DNA from: Amycolatopsis sp. CA-126428
GTDB taxonomy: Bacteria; Actinomycetota; Actinomycetes; Mycobacteriales; Pseudonocardiaceae
Direction: 5' to 3'
Assembly: GCF_002904335.1 (NCBI RefSeq)
Contig: NZ_PPHF01000155.1
Coordinates: 62,001-126,000 of the forward strand
Length of the DNA: 64,000 nt
Shown here: one piece after another, positions 14,468 through 21,510 of the stretch
Layout: every line of letters begins with the position of its first letter
How positions within the stretch are numbered: the first letter of the stretch is position 1
The notes under the pieces: generated by a model
Database searches by the model: none
What the model was told of the DNA's origin: nothing
What the model saw: the letters and a program-made list of their open reading frames with translations, nothing else
Made by a program: the position numbers and the translations under genes

Positions 14468-14497
14468 TTCCGTCAAGTTCCGGCATACTCCGGCAAC
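14468..14497 (+). promoter_or_regulatory. Three tandem 10-bp repeats: candidate repressor operator
   Basis: TTCCGTCAAG, TTCCGGCATA and CTCCGGCAAC run head to tail with exact 10-bp spacing and end one base before GTG 14498. The one-helical-turn phase would place a protein on one DNA face. The site covers the shared promoter region of the repressor and the excisionase-like gene. CATACT within it could be a -10 for the repressor. Confidence 0.6.
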
Positions 14498-14989
14498 GTG
14501 ACGGAAAAAGTGAGCCCAAGTGCGATGGTGGCAGCCAGGGTCCGCGAGCTCCGCAAGCGGCGAGACTGGTCGGTCCGCCAGCTGGCGGACCGGTGTGCCG
14601 AGTTGGGTATCTCGACGTTGACCGAGAACGCTTTGGAGAACATCGAACGGGGGCGTTCGAGCAAGGCGTTGAGGCAGGGGCGAGCCGTTACGGCTGACGA
14701 GCTGGTCGCGCTGGCCTACGCCCTCGATGTGGCGCCGACTGCGCTACTACTGCCGGCCGAATTTGAGCCCAGCACCGAGTACCAGGTAACGCCAACCCTG
14801 AGTGTGGCGCGTGAAGTCCTCGTGTCCTGGCTGGACGTGCGCCTGCCGCTTGACCAGATTGCCGCCTTCTACGAGCTGAAGCGTCACGATGAAGGCCTCC
14901 GCCGCGAGCACGACGCAGCCTGGGGTGCCGTCGAGAATGCTCGCTTCGAGCTGTTCGAGTTGATGGCGAAGGAACACCTGGAGGGGTGA
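14498..14989 (+). CDS. XRE-family phage-type repressor
   Basis: The protein has 163 residues from GTG 14498. The HTH (residues 12-78: VRELRKRRDWSVRQLADRCA, then LTENALENIERGR, VTADELVALAYALDV) is of the extended XRE type common in actinophage immunity and element-maintenance regulators. The C-terminal 85 residues form a helical domain without protease motifs. It is the only plus-strand gene of the right half, located between integrase and excisionase. This is where lysogeny repressors often sit. There is no Shine-Dalgarno, and the operator-like repeats abut the start, so a leaderless mRNA is likely. Confidence 0.75.
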   Translation: MTEKVSPSAMVAARVRELRKRRDWSVRQLADRCAELGISTLTENALENIERGRSSKALRQGRAVTADELVALAYALDVAPTALLLPAEFEPSTEYQVTPTLSVAREVLVSWLDVRLPLDQIAAFYELKRHDEGLRREHDAAWGAVENARFELFELMAKEHLEG

Positions 14990-14992
14990 CGT

Positions 14993-16453
14993 TTACCGGT
15001 TTCGCCAGTCAATCTCGGCCCGCTCGCCGTCGAACGCTTTCAGCCCTGGCCGGGCGCGTTTGATCCTGACGGTCTCGATGTACAACCGCACGAACTCGCG
15101 CTGCTCGTCGAGCAGCATGTCCGGCCACGCCTCGCGGACGGCGGCGATGTCGACGTTCAGCACGGGCGGCGGCACGTCGGCGAGATCGCGGCGCAGCTGG
15201 TGCTCCTGCTGGGAGAGACCGCGACGGGCCGTCTGCCACTCGGACATCGTCAGCGCGCCCGGGGTGGCCCACTCCGCGGCCAGCTCGTTCCGCTGGCGCT
15301 CGACGTCCTCAAGCGCGGCCGTGAGTCGGTCCCTGCGGGCGCCGTGGTCGTCTGCCGCGATCGCGTCGAGGAAGGCGGGTTTGTCCAGCTCGGCGAAGAG
15401 CCGATCGACGACGTGGGCCTCAAGGGGCAGGCCGACGATGCCGATTCCGCCGCACGCGGGGTCGCCGTTCGGCCGGCGCTTCTGCTTGCTGCACTCGTAG
15501 TAGGGCCGGTTGCCGTGGCGCAGCTGTTTCACGGTGGCCCTCAGCGGCGCCTCGCACACGCCGCACACCGCGAGCCCGCCCGTGAGCAGATAGCGGCGGC
15601 CGGTCGGCACCACCTTCAGCGTGATCTCGTGAGTGCGGCCGTCGGAGCGGGTGACGCGCCGGGGCTGGGACAGCTTGAGCCGCACCGCCTGGGAGGTCTG
15701 CTCGTCGATGATCGCCGGCCAGTTGCCGGGGCCCACGACGCGCCCCTGGTAGACCCGTACGCCGGTGATCGTCCGCGAGGTGAGGAAGCTCCGGACCGCG
15801 GCCGCCGAGATCTCGCCGCCGTGCGCGCCGCGGAGGCCGCGGTTCCGCAGCTCCCGCGCGATGTTGGCGAGGCTCCAGCCGGCCAGGACCCACTCGGCGG
15901 CCTGCCGGATCGCCTCAGCCTGCTCGGGGATCACGACGTACGTCTTCACGCCTTCGGCGTTCCTCGCGTGCGCGTAGCCGAACGGCTTCGAGCCGGGAGG
16001 CTTGCCGTCCGCGGCGTTCTCGTTCAGGCGGTCCCGGTGCCGCTTCTTCAGCTCCCGCACTTCGTCGGCGCCCAGCACGGCCTTGATTCCGGCGAGGGCG
16101 CCCCGGACCTGCACGACGCCGTCGCGGTTGGTGTGGAGCTCGTCGACGCCCGCAGCTTCCATCTCGCCGGCGAGGCGGAACCACTCGACCTCGCGACGTT
16201 CGACGCGCTTCTGCTCGACGGCCCAGACGTGAGCGATCTTCCCGCTGGCCAGCCACTCCCGGAACCGCTCGAACTCGGGGCGGTGGTCGTCGCCAGCGGC
16301 CGAGATGCCCCGGTCGGCGAACACCTCGATCGGGACGCCTGGCCACTTCTCCGCGGCGTACGCGCGGCCCCATCGCTCCTGGAGGTCGACGCCTTCGTAC
16401 TCGCGATCGGACCGCGGGGAGAGCCTGCAGACCAGGGCTACGTACTGGATCAC
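14993..16453 (-). CDS. int: Large serine integrase
   Basis: The protein has 486 residues from GTG 16453. The N-terminal resolvase domain (about 1-145) carries the expected nucleophile in CRLSPRSD (Ser12). It is followed by a recombinase domain (SKPFGYAHARNAEG, then ANIARELRNRGLRG), a zinc ribbon (CGVCEAPL near residue 300, YYECSKQ and DPACGG after it) and a coiled-coil region (RDRLTAALEDVERQRNELA). The length and order match phiC31/Bxb1-like integrases, which recombine attP and attB without host factors. The gene ends 3 bp from the repressor stop and starts 20 bp from the attP-derived arm of attR. This is the usual int-next-to-att arrangement. Confidence 0.95.
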   Translation of the reverse strand: MIQYVALVCRLSPRSDREYEGVDLQERWGRAYAAEKWPGVPIEVFADRGISAAGDDHRPEFERFREWLASGKIAHVWAVEQKRVERREVEWFRLAGEMEAAGVDELHTNRDGVVQVRGALAGIKAVLGADEVRELKKRHRDRLNENAADGKPPGSKPFGYAHARNAEGVKTYVVIPEQAEAIRQAAEWVLAGWSLANIARELRNRGLRGAHGGEISAAAVRSFLTSRTITGVRVYQGRVVGPGNWPAIIDEQTSQAVRLKLSQPRRVTRSDGRTHEITLKVVPTGRRYLLTGGLAVCGVCEAPLRATVKQLRHGNRPYYECSKQKRRPNGDPACGGIGIVGLPLEAHVVDRLFAELDKPAFLDAIAADDHGARRDRLTAALEDVERQRNELAAEWATPGALTMSEWQTARRGLSQQEHQLRRDLADVPPPVLNVDIAAVREAWPDMLLDEQREFVRLYIETVRIKRARPGLKAFDGERAEIDWRNR

Positions 16454-16468
16454 GGTTCGGATACTGCC

Positions 16469-17113
16469 CTAGGTTGCACCTTGACGGCAACTAGACAGGT
16501 CCATGTTCGCGTGCAGGCACCCCGGCTGCTCAAGTGCGATCTGCGTCTCCCTCGACGGCGTCAGCTCGTTGAGCGGCCGCGCGGGCGCGGTGAAGAAGCG
16601 GAACGCGTCGAAGTGCCCGCAGCGGATGTCCAGGGCCTCCACGACCGCGTCGGTGCCCGCCGAACCCAGCCGGAGCGGCACCTGGTCGTGCCGGATCGAA
16701 TCGGCCGGCTCGCGGTACACCATCGCCCATTCGTGCAGCCCGAAGCAGCTCAGCCGGGGCGCGCGCGACGCCGTCGCCGTCAGCAGGCCGAGGACGAACT
16801 CGGCCGTCCGCACCTTGCCCTCGCCGAAACCGGCGGGATCCAGCACCACGCCGTCGCACGTTTCGACGTACCCCTTGCGGTCCAGGAACCGCCGCGCCGC
16901 GGGCCCGGCGAGCGCGACGCCGGGCCCGGGCTGCCACCGCTCGAGGTGCGACGGCCGGTACGAGTAGTAGGTGAACAGGAAGTCCAGCACCGGGTGCTTC
17001 TCGCCGCGCGAGCGCCGCTCCTGGTGCGGGCCGGTCCAGCGCCGCATCCGCGAGACGTGCGCCGCCTCCCGGGCCAGCCAGTCCGGCTCGGCGAGGACTT
17101 CGACGCCGGTCAT
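16469..17113 (-). pseudogene. N-terminal fragment of host gene split by the element (3-methyladenine DNA glycosylase-like)
   Basis: From ATG 17113 the frame gives 206 native residues, through CFGLHEWAMVYR, CGHFDAFRFF and PSRETQIALEQPGCLHANMDL. Eight element-encoded residues (SSCRQGAT) and a stop at 16469 follow. The start overlaps the stop of the upstream CNNM gene (ATGA), so the intact gene was the last of that operon. The remaining 87 codons are at 2970-3233. The conserved His/Cys segments sit in this half, but the family's conserved C-terminal block is lost. It is probably non-functional until the element excises. Confidence 0.88.
16474..16515. other. attR: right element/host junction
   Basis: The element half-site TTGCACCT (16474-16481) through CAACTAG leads to the core ACAGGT (16495-16500), then host sequence CCATGTTCGCGTGCA. 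The host halves of both junctions are also partly symmetric about the core (TG-ACGC and A--TG matches), as in serine-integrase attB sites. The central dinucleotide on the plus strand is AG. Confidence 0.85.
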
Positions 17114-18153
17114 GCGCCGACGTGGGTGCCGTCGCGCACCGTACCCACGTACTCCTCGACGAGGTCCTCCAGCGCGACGACGCCGACCGCGTTGCCGTCG
17201 GCGTCGAGCGCCCGCGCGAGGTGGCTGCGTTCCTTGCGCATGGCCGAAAGCGCGACGTCGAGCCGCGCGTCGGCCCGCAGTTCGGTGAGCGCGCGGGTCT
17301 TCGAATCGGGCACGGTGGTGCCCGGGTCCTGGCCGGCCAGGTCGAGGATGTCCTTGACGTGGATGTAGCCGGTCAGGCGCCCGTCGTCGGTGCACACCGG
17401 GAACCGCGAGAACCCGGTGGACGACACGGCCTTTTCGACCTCGCCGACGGTCGGCCCGCAGGGGAGCGTGGTCAGCTCGGCGGTGGGCACCAGCACGTCG
17501 GCGACCGTCTTCTGCACCGACGAGAGCGTCTGGGCGAGCCGCTGGTGCTCGGACTGGTCGAGCAGGCCTTCGCGGCGGGACTCGCTGAGCAGCTCGGCCA
17601 GCTCGTCCGAGGTGTAGGCCGTCTCCAGCTCGTCCTTCGGCTCGACGCGGAACGCGCGCAGCAGCGAGTTCGCCACGAAGTTCAGCAGCCAGATGAACGG
17701 CCGGGCCAGCTTGACCCAGGCGACGTGCGCCGGGACCAGCCACAGCGCGAGCCGCTCGGGCTCGGCGATGGCGAGGTTCTTCGGCACCATCTCGCCGATC
17801 AGCACGTGCGCCACCGTGATGAACGCCAGCGCGATGGCGAACGAAATGGGGTGCAGCAGCGCCTCGGGCAGGCCCAGCGCGTCGAAGCCCGCGGCGAGGC
17901 GGTGCGCGATGGCGGGCTCGCCGAGGCGGCCGAGCAGCAGTGAGCAGATGGTGATGCCCAGCTGGGCGCCGGCGAGCATCAGCGAGACGTGCTTGCTCGC
18001 GTTGATGACGATCTGCGCGCGCGTGTTGCCCTGCTCCAGGAGCGCCTCGAGCCTGTCGCGCCGCGAGGAGATCAGCGTGAACTCCGCGCCGACGAAGAAG
18101 GCGTTGGCCAGCAGCAGGACCGCGACCAGGGCGATGTTCAGCCAGTCGGTCAC
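17110..18153 (-). CDS. CNNM/CBS-pair membrane protein (HlyC/CorC family)
   Basis: The protein has 347 residues from GTG 18153, which overlaps the upstream stop. A DUF21/CNNM membrane domain (residues 1-185, about four helices, with NAFFVGAEFTLISSRR and GEMVPKNLAIAEPER) is followed by two CBS domains (about 205-335: VLVPTAELTTLPCGPTVGEV, then AVGVVALEDLVEEYVGTVRD). It lacks the C-terminal CorC domain of its neighbour. Members are linked to magnesium or cobalt export and envelope homeostasis. It lies in an operon with a second copy upstream and the split glycosylase-like gene downstream. Confidence 0.9.
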   Translation of the reverse strand: MTDWLNIALVAVLLLANAFFVGAEFTLISSRRDRLEALLEQGNTRAQIVINASKHVSLMLAGAQLGITICSLLLGRLGEPAIAHRLAAGFDALGLPEALLHPISFAIALAFITVAHVLIGEMVPKNLAIAEPERLALWLVPAHVAWVKLARPFIWLLNFVANSLLRAFRVEPKDELETAYTSDELAELLSESRREGLLDQSEHQRLAQTLSSVQKTVADVLVPTAELTTLPCGPTVGEVEKAVSSTGFSRFPVCTDDGRLTGYIHVKDILDLAGQDPGTTVPDSKTRALTELRADARLDVALSAMRKERSHLARALDADGNAVGVVALEDLVEEYVGTVRDGTHVGA

Positions 18154-19487
18154 GAGACCACCTCCGGTTCCGGGACCGCGCGGACCGGTGCGACCTCGAC
18201 CTCGGCGATCCGGCGCTTGTCCATCACGGTGACGGTGAGCAGCCAGCCGTCGACCTCGGTGGCGTCCCCCTCGGCGGGGATCTTGCCCAGCCGCTCGAGG
18301 ATCAGCCCGGCGATGGTCTCGTAGTCGCCGTCCGGCATCCGGAACCCGGTGACGCCGGTGACCTCGTCGGCGCGCAGCTGCCCGGACACCAGCCAGCTGT
18401 CGGCCCCGACCTGCTGCGACGCGGGTGCCTCGCGCTCGTCGTGCTCGTCGCGGACGTCGCCGATGATCTCCTCGACGACGTCCTCGAGGGTCACCAGTCC
18501 GGCCGTGCCGCCGTACTCGTCGACCACGATGGCGAGCTGGAAGCGCGAGTCGCGCAGGCGCAGCAGCAGGTCGTCCCCGGGCAGCGACTCGGGCACGGTC
18601 GGCACCGGCCGCATGACCGACCCGATCGGCACGGCGGCCCGGTCGGCGGCGGGCACGGCGAAGGCCTGCTTGACGTGCACGGCGCCGCGGACGTCGTCGA
18701 GGTCCTCGGCGTGCACCGGGAACCGCGAGAAGCCGGTGCGGCGGGAGATCTCGATGAGGTCTTCCACGGTGTCGTCGACGGTGAGGGATTCGAGCTGCAC
18801 GCGCGGGGTCATCAGTTCTTCGGCGGTGCGCTCGCCGAACCGCAGCGAGCGGTCCAGCAGCTCGGCGGTGGACGTGTCGAGCGTGCCGCTTTCGGCGCTG
18901 GACCGCACGATCGAGCCCAGTTCCTGCGGCGAGCGCGCGGACCGCAGCTCTTCCTGCGGCTCGACGCCGAACTTGCGCACCAGGAAGTTCGCGCTGTTGT
19001 TCATCAGCGTGATCAGCCAGCGGAACAGCGCCGAGAACCGCGAGTGGTAGCCGGCGACGGCGCGCGCGGTCGGCAGCGGCCGGGCGATCGCCAGGTTCTT
19101 CGGCACCATCTCGCCGAGGATCATCGACAGCGACGTCGCCAGGACCAGGGCGAGCACGATCGACGCGCCGCCGGCGAACGAGGCCGGGAGGCCGATGCCG
19201 GTCAGGAGCGGCCGGACGAGCTCACCGATCAGCGGCTCGGCCAGGTAACCGGTGATCAGCGTGGTGAGTGTGATCGCGACCTGGGCGCCGGAGAGCTGGA
19301 ACGACAGCGTCCGGTGCGCCTTCTGGACGGTCAGCGCGCGGCGGTCGCCGACCTGGCGGACGTTGGCTTCGACGGTGCTGCGTTCGAGCGCGGTCAGCGA
19401 GAACTCGGCCGCGACGGCGAGCCCGGTGCCGATCGTCAGCAGCACGAAGAGGAGGACCCCGCCGACGGCGAGCAGGATCTGGGTCAT
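18150..19487 (-). CDS. CNNM/CBS/CorC-domain membrane protein (HlyC/CorC family)
   Basis: The protein has 445 residues from ATG 19487. The N-terminal CNNM domain (VAAEFSLTALERSTVEANVR; GEMVPKNLAIARPLPTARAV) contains about four membrane helices. Two CBS domains (about 215-335, RFPVHAEDLDDVRGAVHVKQ and a GGTAGLVTLEDVVEEIIGDV segment) and a CorC_HlyC domain (about 345-435) complete the usual architecture. It is probably a divalent cation transporter or regulator. It forms a tandem paralogous pair with the next gene, joined by a GTGA overlap, so the two may act as a heterodimer. Confidence 0.92.
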   Translation of the reverse strand: MTQILLAVGGVLLFVLLTIGTGLAVAAEFSLTALERSTVEANVRQVGDRRALTVQKAHRTLSFQLSGAQVAITLTTLITGYLAEPLIGELVRPLLTGIGLPASFAGGASIVLALVLATSLSMILGEMVPKNLAIARPLPTARAVAGYHSRFSALFRWLITLMNNSANFLVRKFGVEPQEELRSARSPQELGSIVRSSAESGTLDTSTAELLDRSLRFGERTAEELMTPRVQLESLTVDDTVEDLIEISRRTGFSRFPVHAEDLDDVRGAVHVKQAFAVPAADRAAVPIGSVMRPVPTVPESLPGDDLLLRLRDSRFQLAIVVDEYGGTAGLVTLEDVVEEIIGDVRDEHDEREAPASQQVGADSWLVSGQLRADEVTGVTGFRMPDGDYETIAGLILERLGKIPAEGDATEVDGWLLTVTVMDKRRIAEVEVAPVRAVPEPEVVS

Positions 19488-19537
19488 TCCGCACCCGCCT
19501 CGGTGGCGGGGGATGAACCTATCGGACAGCCGGGTCG

Positions 19538-19568
19538 GTCACCCGGCCCGGTACTGTCACCGGGTGAC
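19538..19568. promoter_or_regulatory. Inverted repeat upstream of the CNNM operon
   Basis: GTCACCCGG (19538-19546) and CCGGGTGAC (19560-19568) form perfect 9-bp arms 13 bp apart, 51-81 bp upstream of the first CNNM start. The placement suits an operator over the promoter. The rest of the 210-bp gap to the acnR-like gene shows no clear feature. Confidence 0.4.
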
Positions 19569-19697
19569 TGCGCTGCGCGCACGAAACGGTCACTCCTAGC
19601 GGGAAATCGGCGTGTACTGCGGATATGGGCACAATCTTAACGTGTCCCGGCCTTCCTTCGCTGGCGCGACCGGTGTGTCGGAGCGCTCATCTGCGGA

Positions 19698-20279
19698 TCA
19701 GGCGGCGCCGGGCCGGTGCCGGCGCACGGTTTCCTCGACGAGGTCGAGCACCGGCCCCAGCCCGGCGGCGGGCAGGCCCATGGCCAGGTGCGAGACGAGT
19801 CCTTCGAGGACCAGTTCGAGGAAGGCGGTGAGGACGTCGACGTCGACGTCGTCCCGCAGGTTCCCGGCTTCCCGCTGCCGCAGCAGGCGCAGCCGGGTGG
19901 CGGTGGTGAGCTGCTCGGACCGTTCGGCCCACCGGGCCCGGAACTCGGGATCGGTGCGCAGCCTGCGGGAAACTTCCAGGCGCGTCCCGAGCCAGTCGGC
20001 GGGGTGGTCACCACCGGCGAGCAGGTCCCGCATGACCTGCACGAGACCCTGTTCGGCGACGACGTCGGCCATCCGGAGCGCATCGTCCTCGGCGAGGGCG
20101 AGGAAGAGCGACTCCTTGTCGCGGAAGTGGTGGAAGATGGCCCCCCGCGAGAGGCCGGTGGCTTCCTCCAGCCGCCGGACTGTGGCACCTTCATAGCCGT
20201 AGCGCGCGAAGCAGACGCGCGAGCCGTCGAGGATCTGGCGCCGGCGTGCGTCGAGGTGATCCTGGCTTACGCGTGGCAT
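19698..20279 (-). CDS. acnR: TetR-family regulator, AcnR-like (aconitase repressor)
   Basis: The protein has 193 residues from ATG 20279. The N-terminal TetR HTH (CFARYGYEGATVRRLEEATG, LSRGAIFHHFRDKESLFLAL) and the following RMADVVAEQGLVQVMRDLL and RTDPEFRARW segments closely follow corynebacterial AcnR as I recall it. AcnR represses the aconitase gene and in that family can respond to citrate/aconitate. In Corynebacterium and Mycobacterium it sits beside acn; here acn is about 15 kb away. An AcnR-like box lies 38 bp upstream of this gene and another upstream of acn, which supports the assignment. Confidence 0.82.
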   Translation of the reverse strand: MPRVSQDHLDARRRQILDGSRVCFARYGYEGATVRRLEEATGLSRGAIFHHFRDKESLFLALAEDDALRMADVVAEQGLVQVMRDLLAGGDHPADWLGTRLEVSRRLRTDPEFRARWAERSEQLTTATRLRLLRQREAGNLRDDVDVDVLTAFLELVLEGLVSHLAMGLPAAGLGPVLDLVEETVRRHRPGAA

Positions 20280-20316
20280 CCTGAAATCCTGGCACCGCGG
20301 ACCGGGATCTCGCAAT

Positions 20317-20332
20317 CCGTACGTACGTACTG
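20317..20332. promoter_or_regulatory. AcnR-like operator upstream of acnR
   Basis: On the minus strand the site reads CAGTACGTACGTACGG, matching 15 of 16 positions of the AcnR consensus CAGNACnnncGTACTG as recalled from C. glutamicum. Its placement just upstream of the repressor gene suggests autoregulation. The repetitive GTAC core makes chance symmetry possible. Confidence 0.55.
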
Positions 20333-20464
20333 TGACCCGGAGTGTGCGGGAACCGAGCCGATGGCCCCACCGTCTGAACGTTGCGGCGATTCGCTGACAC
20401 GAAGTGAGACGGTTGGCTAAGGTTTGCCCCATCACGGTGGGTGAGCTGAGGGGAAGGTGCGGTC

Positions 20465-20857
20465 GTGATCATCGGTGAGGCCGGGCAGGCGGCGCAGGCG
20501 CTGTGGGGCGACGTCTTCGACACTCCGGGCCGCGTCTACGGCGGCGGCAAGGGTGGCCAGTTCCAGATGGACCCCGAGGAGCTTTCCGCGGTGATCGGCC
20601 AGTGGGAAGACCTGCTCGACAAGATCTCCGAGGACGGGGACAAGATCCGGAGCCTGATCTACACCCCCAAGCTGGCGCCGGGCGAAGATGCCGCCAGCGG
20701 AAGCTTCGCCTCGACCAGTGGCGACTCGATCGCCGCGTTACAGCGCCAGAACGATTCCATGCGCAAGTACGCGCAGGAGTACATCAAGAAGCTCAAAGAA
20801 GCGCAGACGAAGACCGTGGCCACCGACCAGGGCATGTCGGACACCTTCAAGGCATAG
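20465..20857 (+). CDS. Small helical protein of an ESX-associated cluster
   Basis: The protein has 130 residues from GTG 20465, with GGGGAAGGTG upstream. After a GGGKGGQFQM stretch comes a long helical hairpin (DPEELSAVIGQWEDLLDKIS, then KYAQEYIKKLKEAQTKT). The helix-turn-helix shape and the neighbouring lipoprotein, WXG/PPE-like and EspG-like genes suggest a type VII secretion substrate or partner. A canonical WXG motif is not present. It is the first gene of a four-gene operon. Confidence 0.6.
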   Translation: MIIGEAGQAAQALWGDVFDTPGRVYGGGKGGQFQMDPEELSAVIGQWEDLLDKISEDGDKIRSLIYTPKLAPGEDAASGSFASTSGDSIAALQRQNDSMRKYAQEYIKKLKEAQTKTVATDQGMSDTFKA

Positions 20858-20868
20858 GCGAACAATCC

Positions 20869-21507
20869 GTGCGAAGCAAAATCTGCGTTCTCGCTGTGTC
20901 CCTGATCGTTTCGGCGGGACTCGCCACCGCTTGTACCTCGCAGACCGAGGGCGCCGCGTCTCCCGCGCCGAACGCCTCGGCCTCGACGGGCGCGTCGCCG
21001 GCGGATCCGGAGGTCCCCAAGGTGACCCAGCCGCCGCTCGACGCCGGGAAGTACGCAGCGGACACCTGCGGGCTTCTTCCCCGAGACCTGCTCGCGTCCA
21101 TGAAGTACACCGACGCCGGTGAATACCACCCCAAGGGCAACACACCGTTGACTGCCGCCGGACCATCCTGCTCCTGGAAGATCAAGGGCGAAGGCATCGG
21201 CCTCCAGGTAATCCTCGGCACCGGAAACCGCGACCTGGGGGCAGGCGGGCTGGCCGGCACCTATGCCGCTTACCGGTTGAAGAAGTTCGTCAAGTTCCTG
21301 GAACCTGCTCCGGCCGTCGAGGGGTATCCGGCCGTTTACGCCGACATCCAGGACGAGCGGCCGATGGGTACCTGCGCGATGGTAGTCGGTATCGCGGATG
21401 ACCTTTCCTTCAGCATCCAGGCCCAGGGGTACCAGGGGCAGGACGACTCGTGCGCGGCGGCGTCCCAGGCGGCCGCCGGTGTGGTCAAGACACTCAAGGG
21501 GGCATGA
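20869..21507 (+). CDS. DUF3558-like lipoprotein
   Basis: The protein has 212 residues from GTG 20869. The signal peptide (RSKICVLAVSLIVSAGLATA) ends at a lipobox-like ATAC (Cys near residue 22), so it is probably anchored to the outer face of the membrane. A Ser/Pro/Ala-rich linker leads to a globular domain with DTCGLLPRDLLASM, GPSCSWK and DSCAAASQAAAGVV, the paired-cysteine pattern of DUF3558 lipoproteins found across Pseudonocardiaceae. It lies 11 bp after the preceding gene and 3 bp before the next. Role unknown; it commonly travels with ESX-associated genes. Confidence 0.8.
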   Translation: MRSKICVLAVSLIVSAGLATACTSQTEGAASPAPNASASTGASPADPEVPKVTQPPLDAGKYAADTCGLLPRDLLASMKYTDAGEYHPKGNTPLTAAGPSCSWKIKGEGIGLQVILGTGNRDLGAGGLAGTYAAYRLKKFVKFLEPAPAVEGYPAVYADIQDERPMGTCAMVVGIADDLSFSIQAQGYQGQDDSCAAASQAAAGVVKTLKGA

Positions 21508-21510
21508 CGA

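Larger units (their letters stand above)
3233..16500. mobile_element. Integrated phage-derived element, about 13.26 kb, serine-integrase type
   Basis: The limits are set by the ACAGGT core at 3233-3238 and 16495-16500, and by the two halves of one host gene lying outside them in the correct order and frame. Contents: plus-strand small proteins and an XRE regulator (3331-6405); a minus-strand tail pair (tape measure and chaperones) with structural-like and small proteins (6616-12858); a Rep-like protein with iteron-like repeats; an excisionase-like protein; a divergent repressor (14498-14989); and the integrase (14993-16453). No terminase, portal, capsid protease, major tail, lysin or holin gene was recognised. 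It may be a deletion derivative of a siphophage or a satellite-like element that replicates and moves with help. Confidence 0.88.

Noticed and set aside
3233..16500. tRNA-targeted integration
   Set aside because: No tRNA-like sequence occurs at either junction; both junctions lie in a protein-coding gene, as expected for the serine integrase.
15200..17368. Long plus-strand open frame across the integrase, right junction and split gene
   Set aside because: It is antisense to well-supported genes, crosses the element boundary and has no domain signal.
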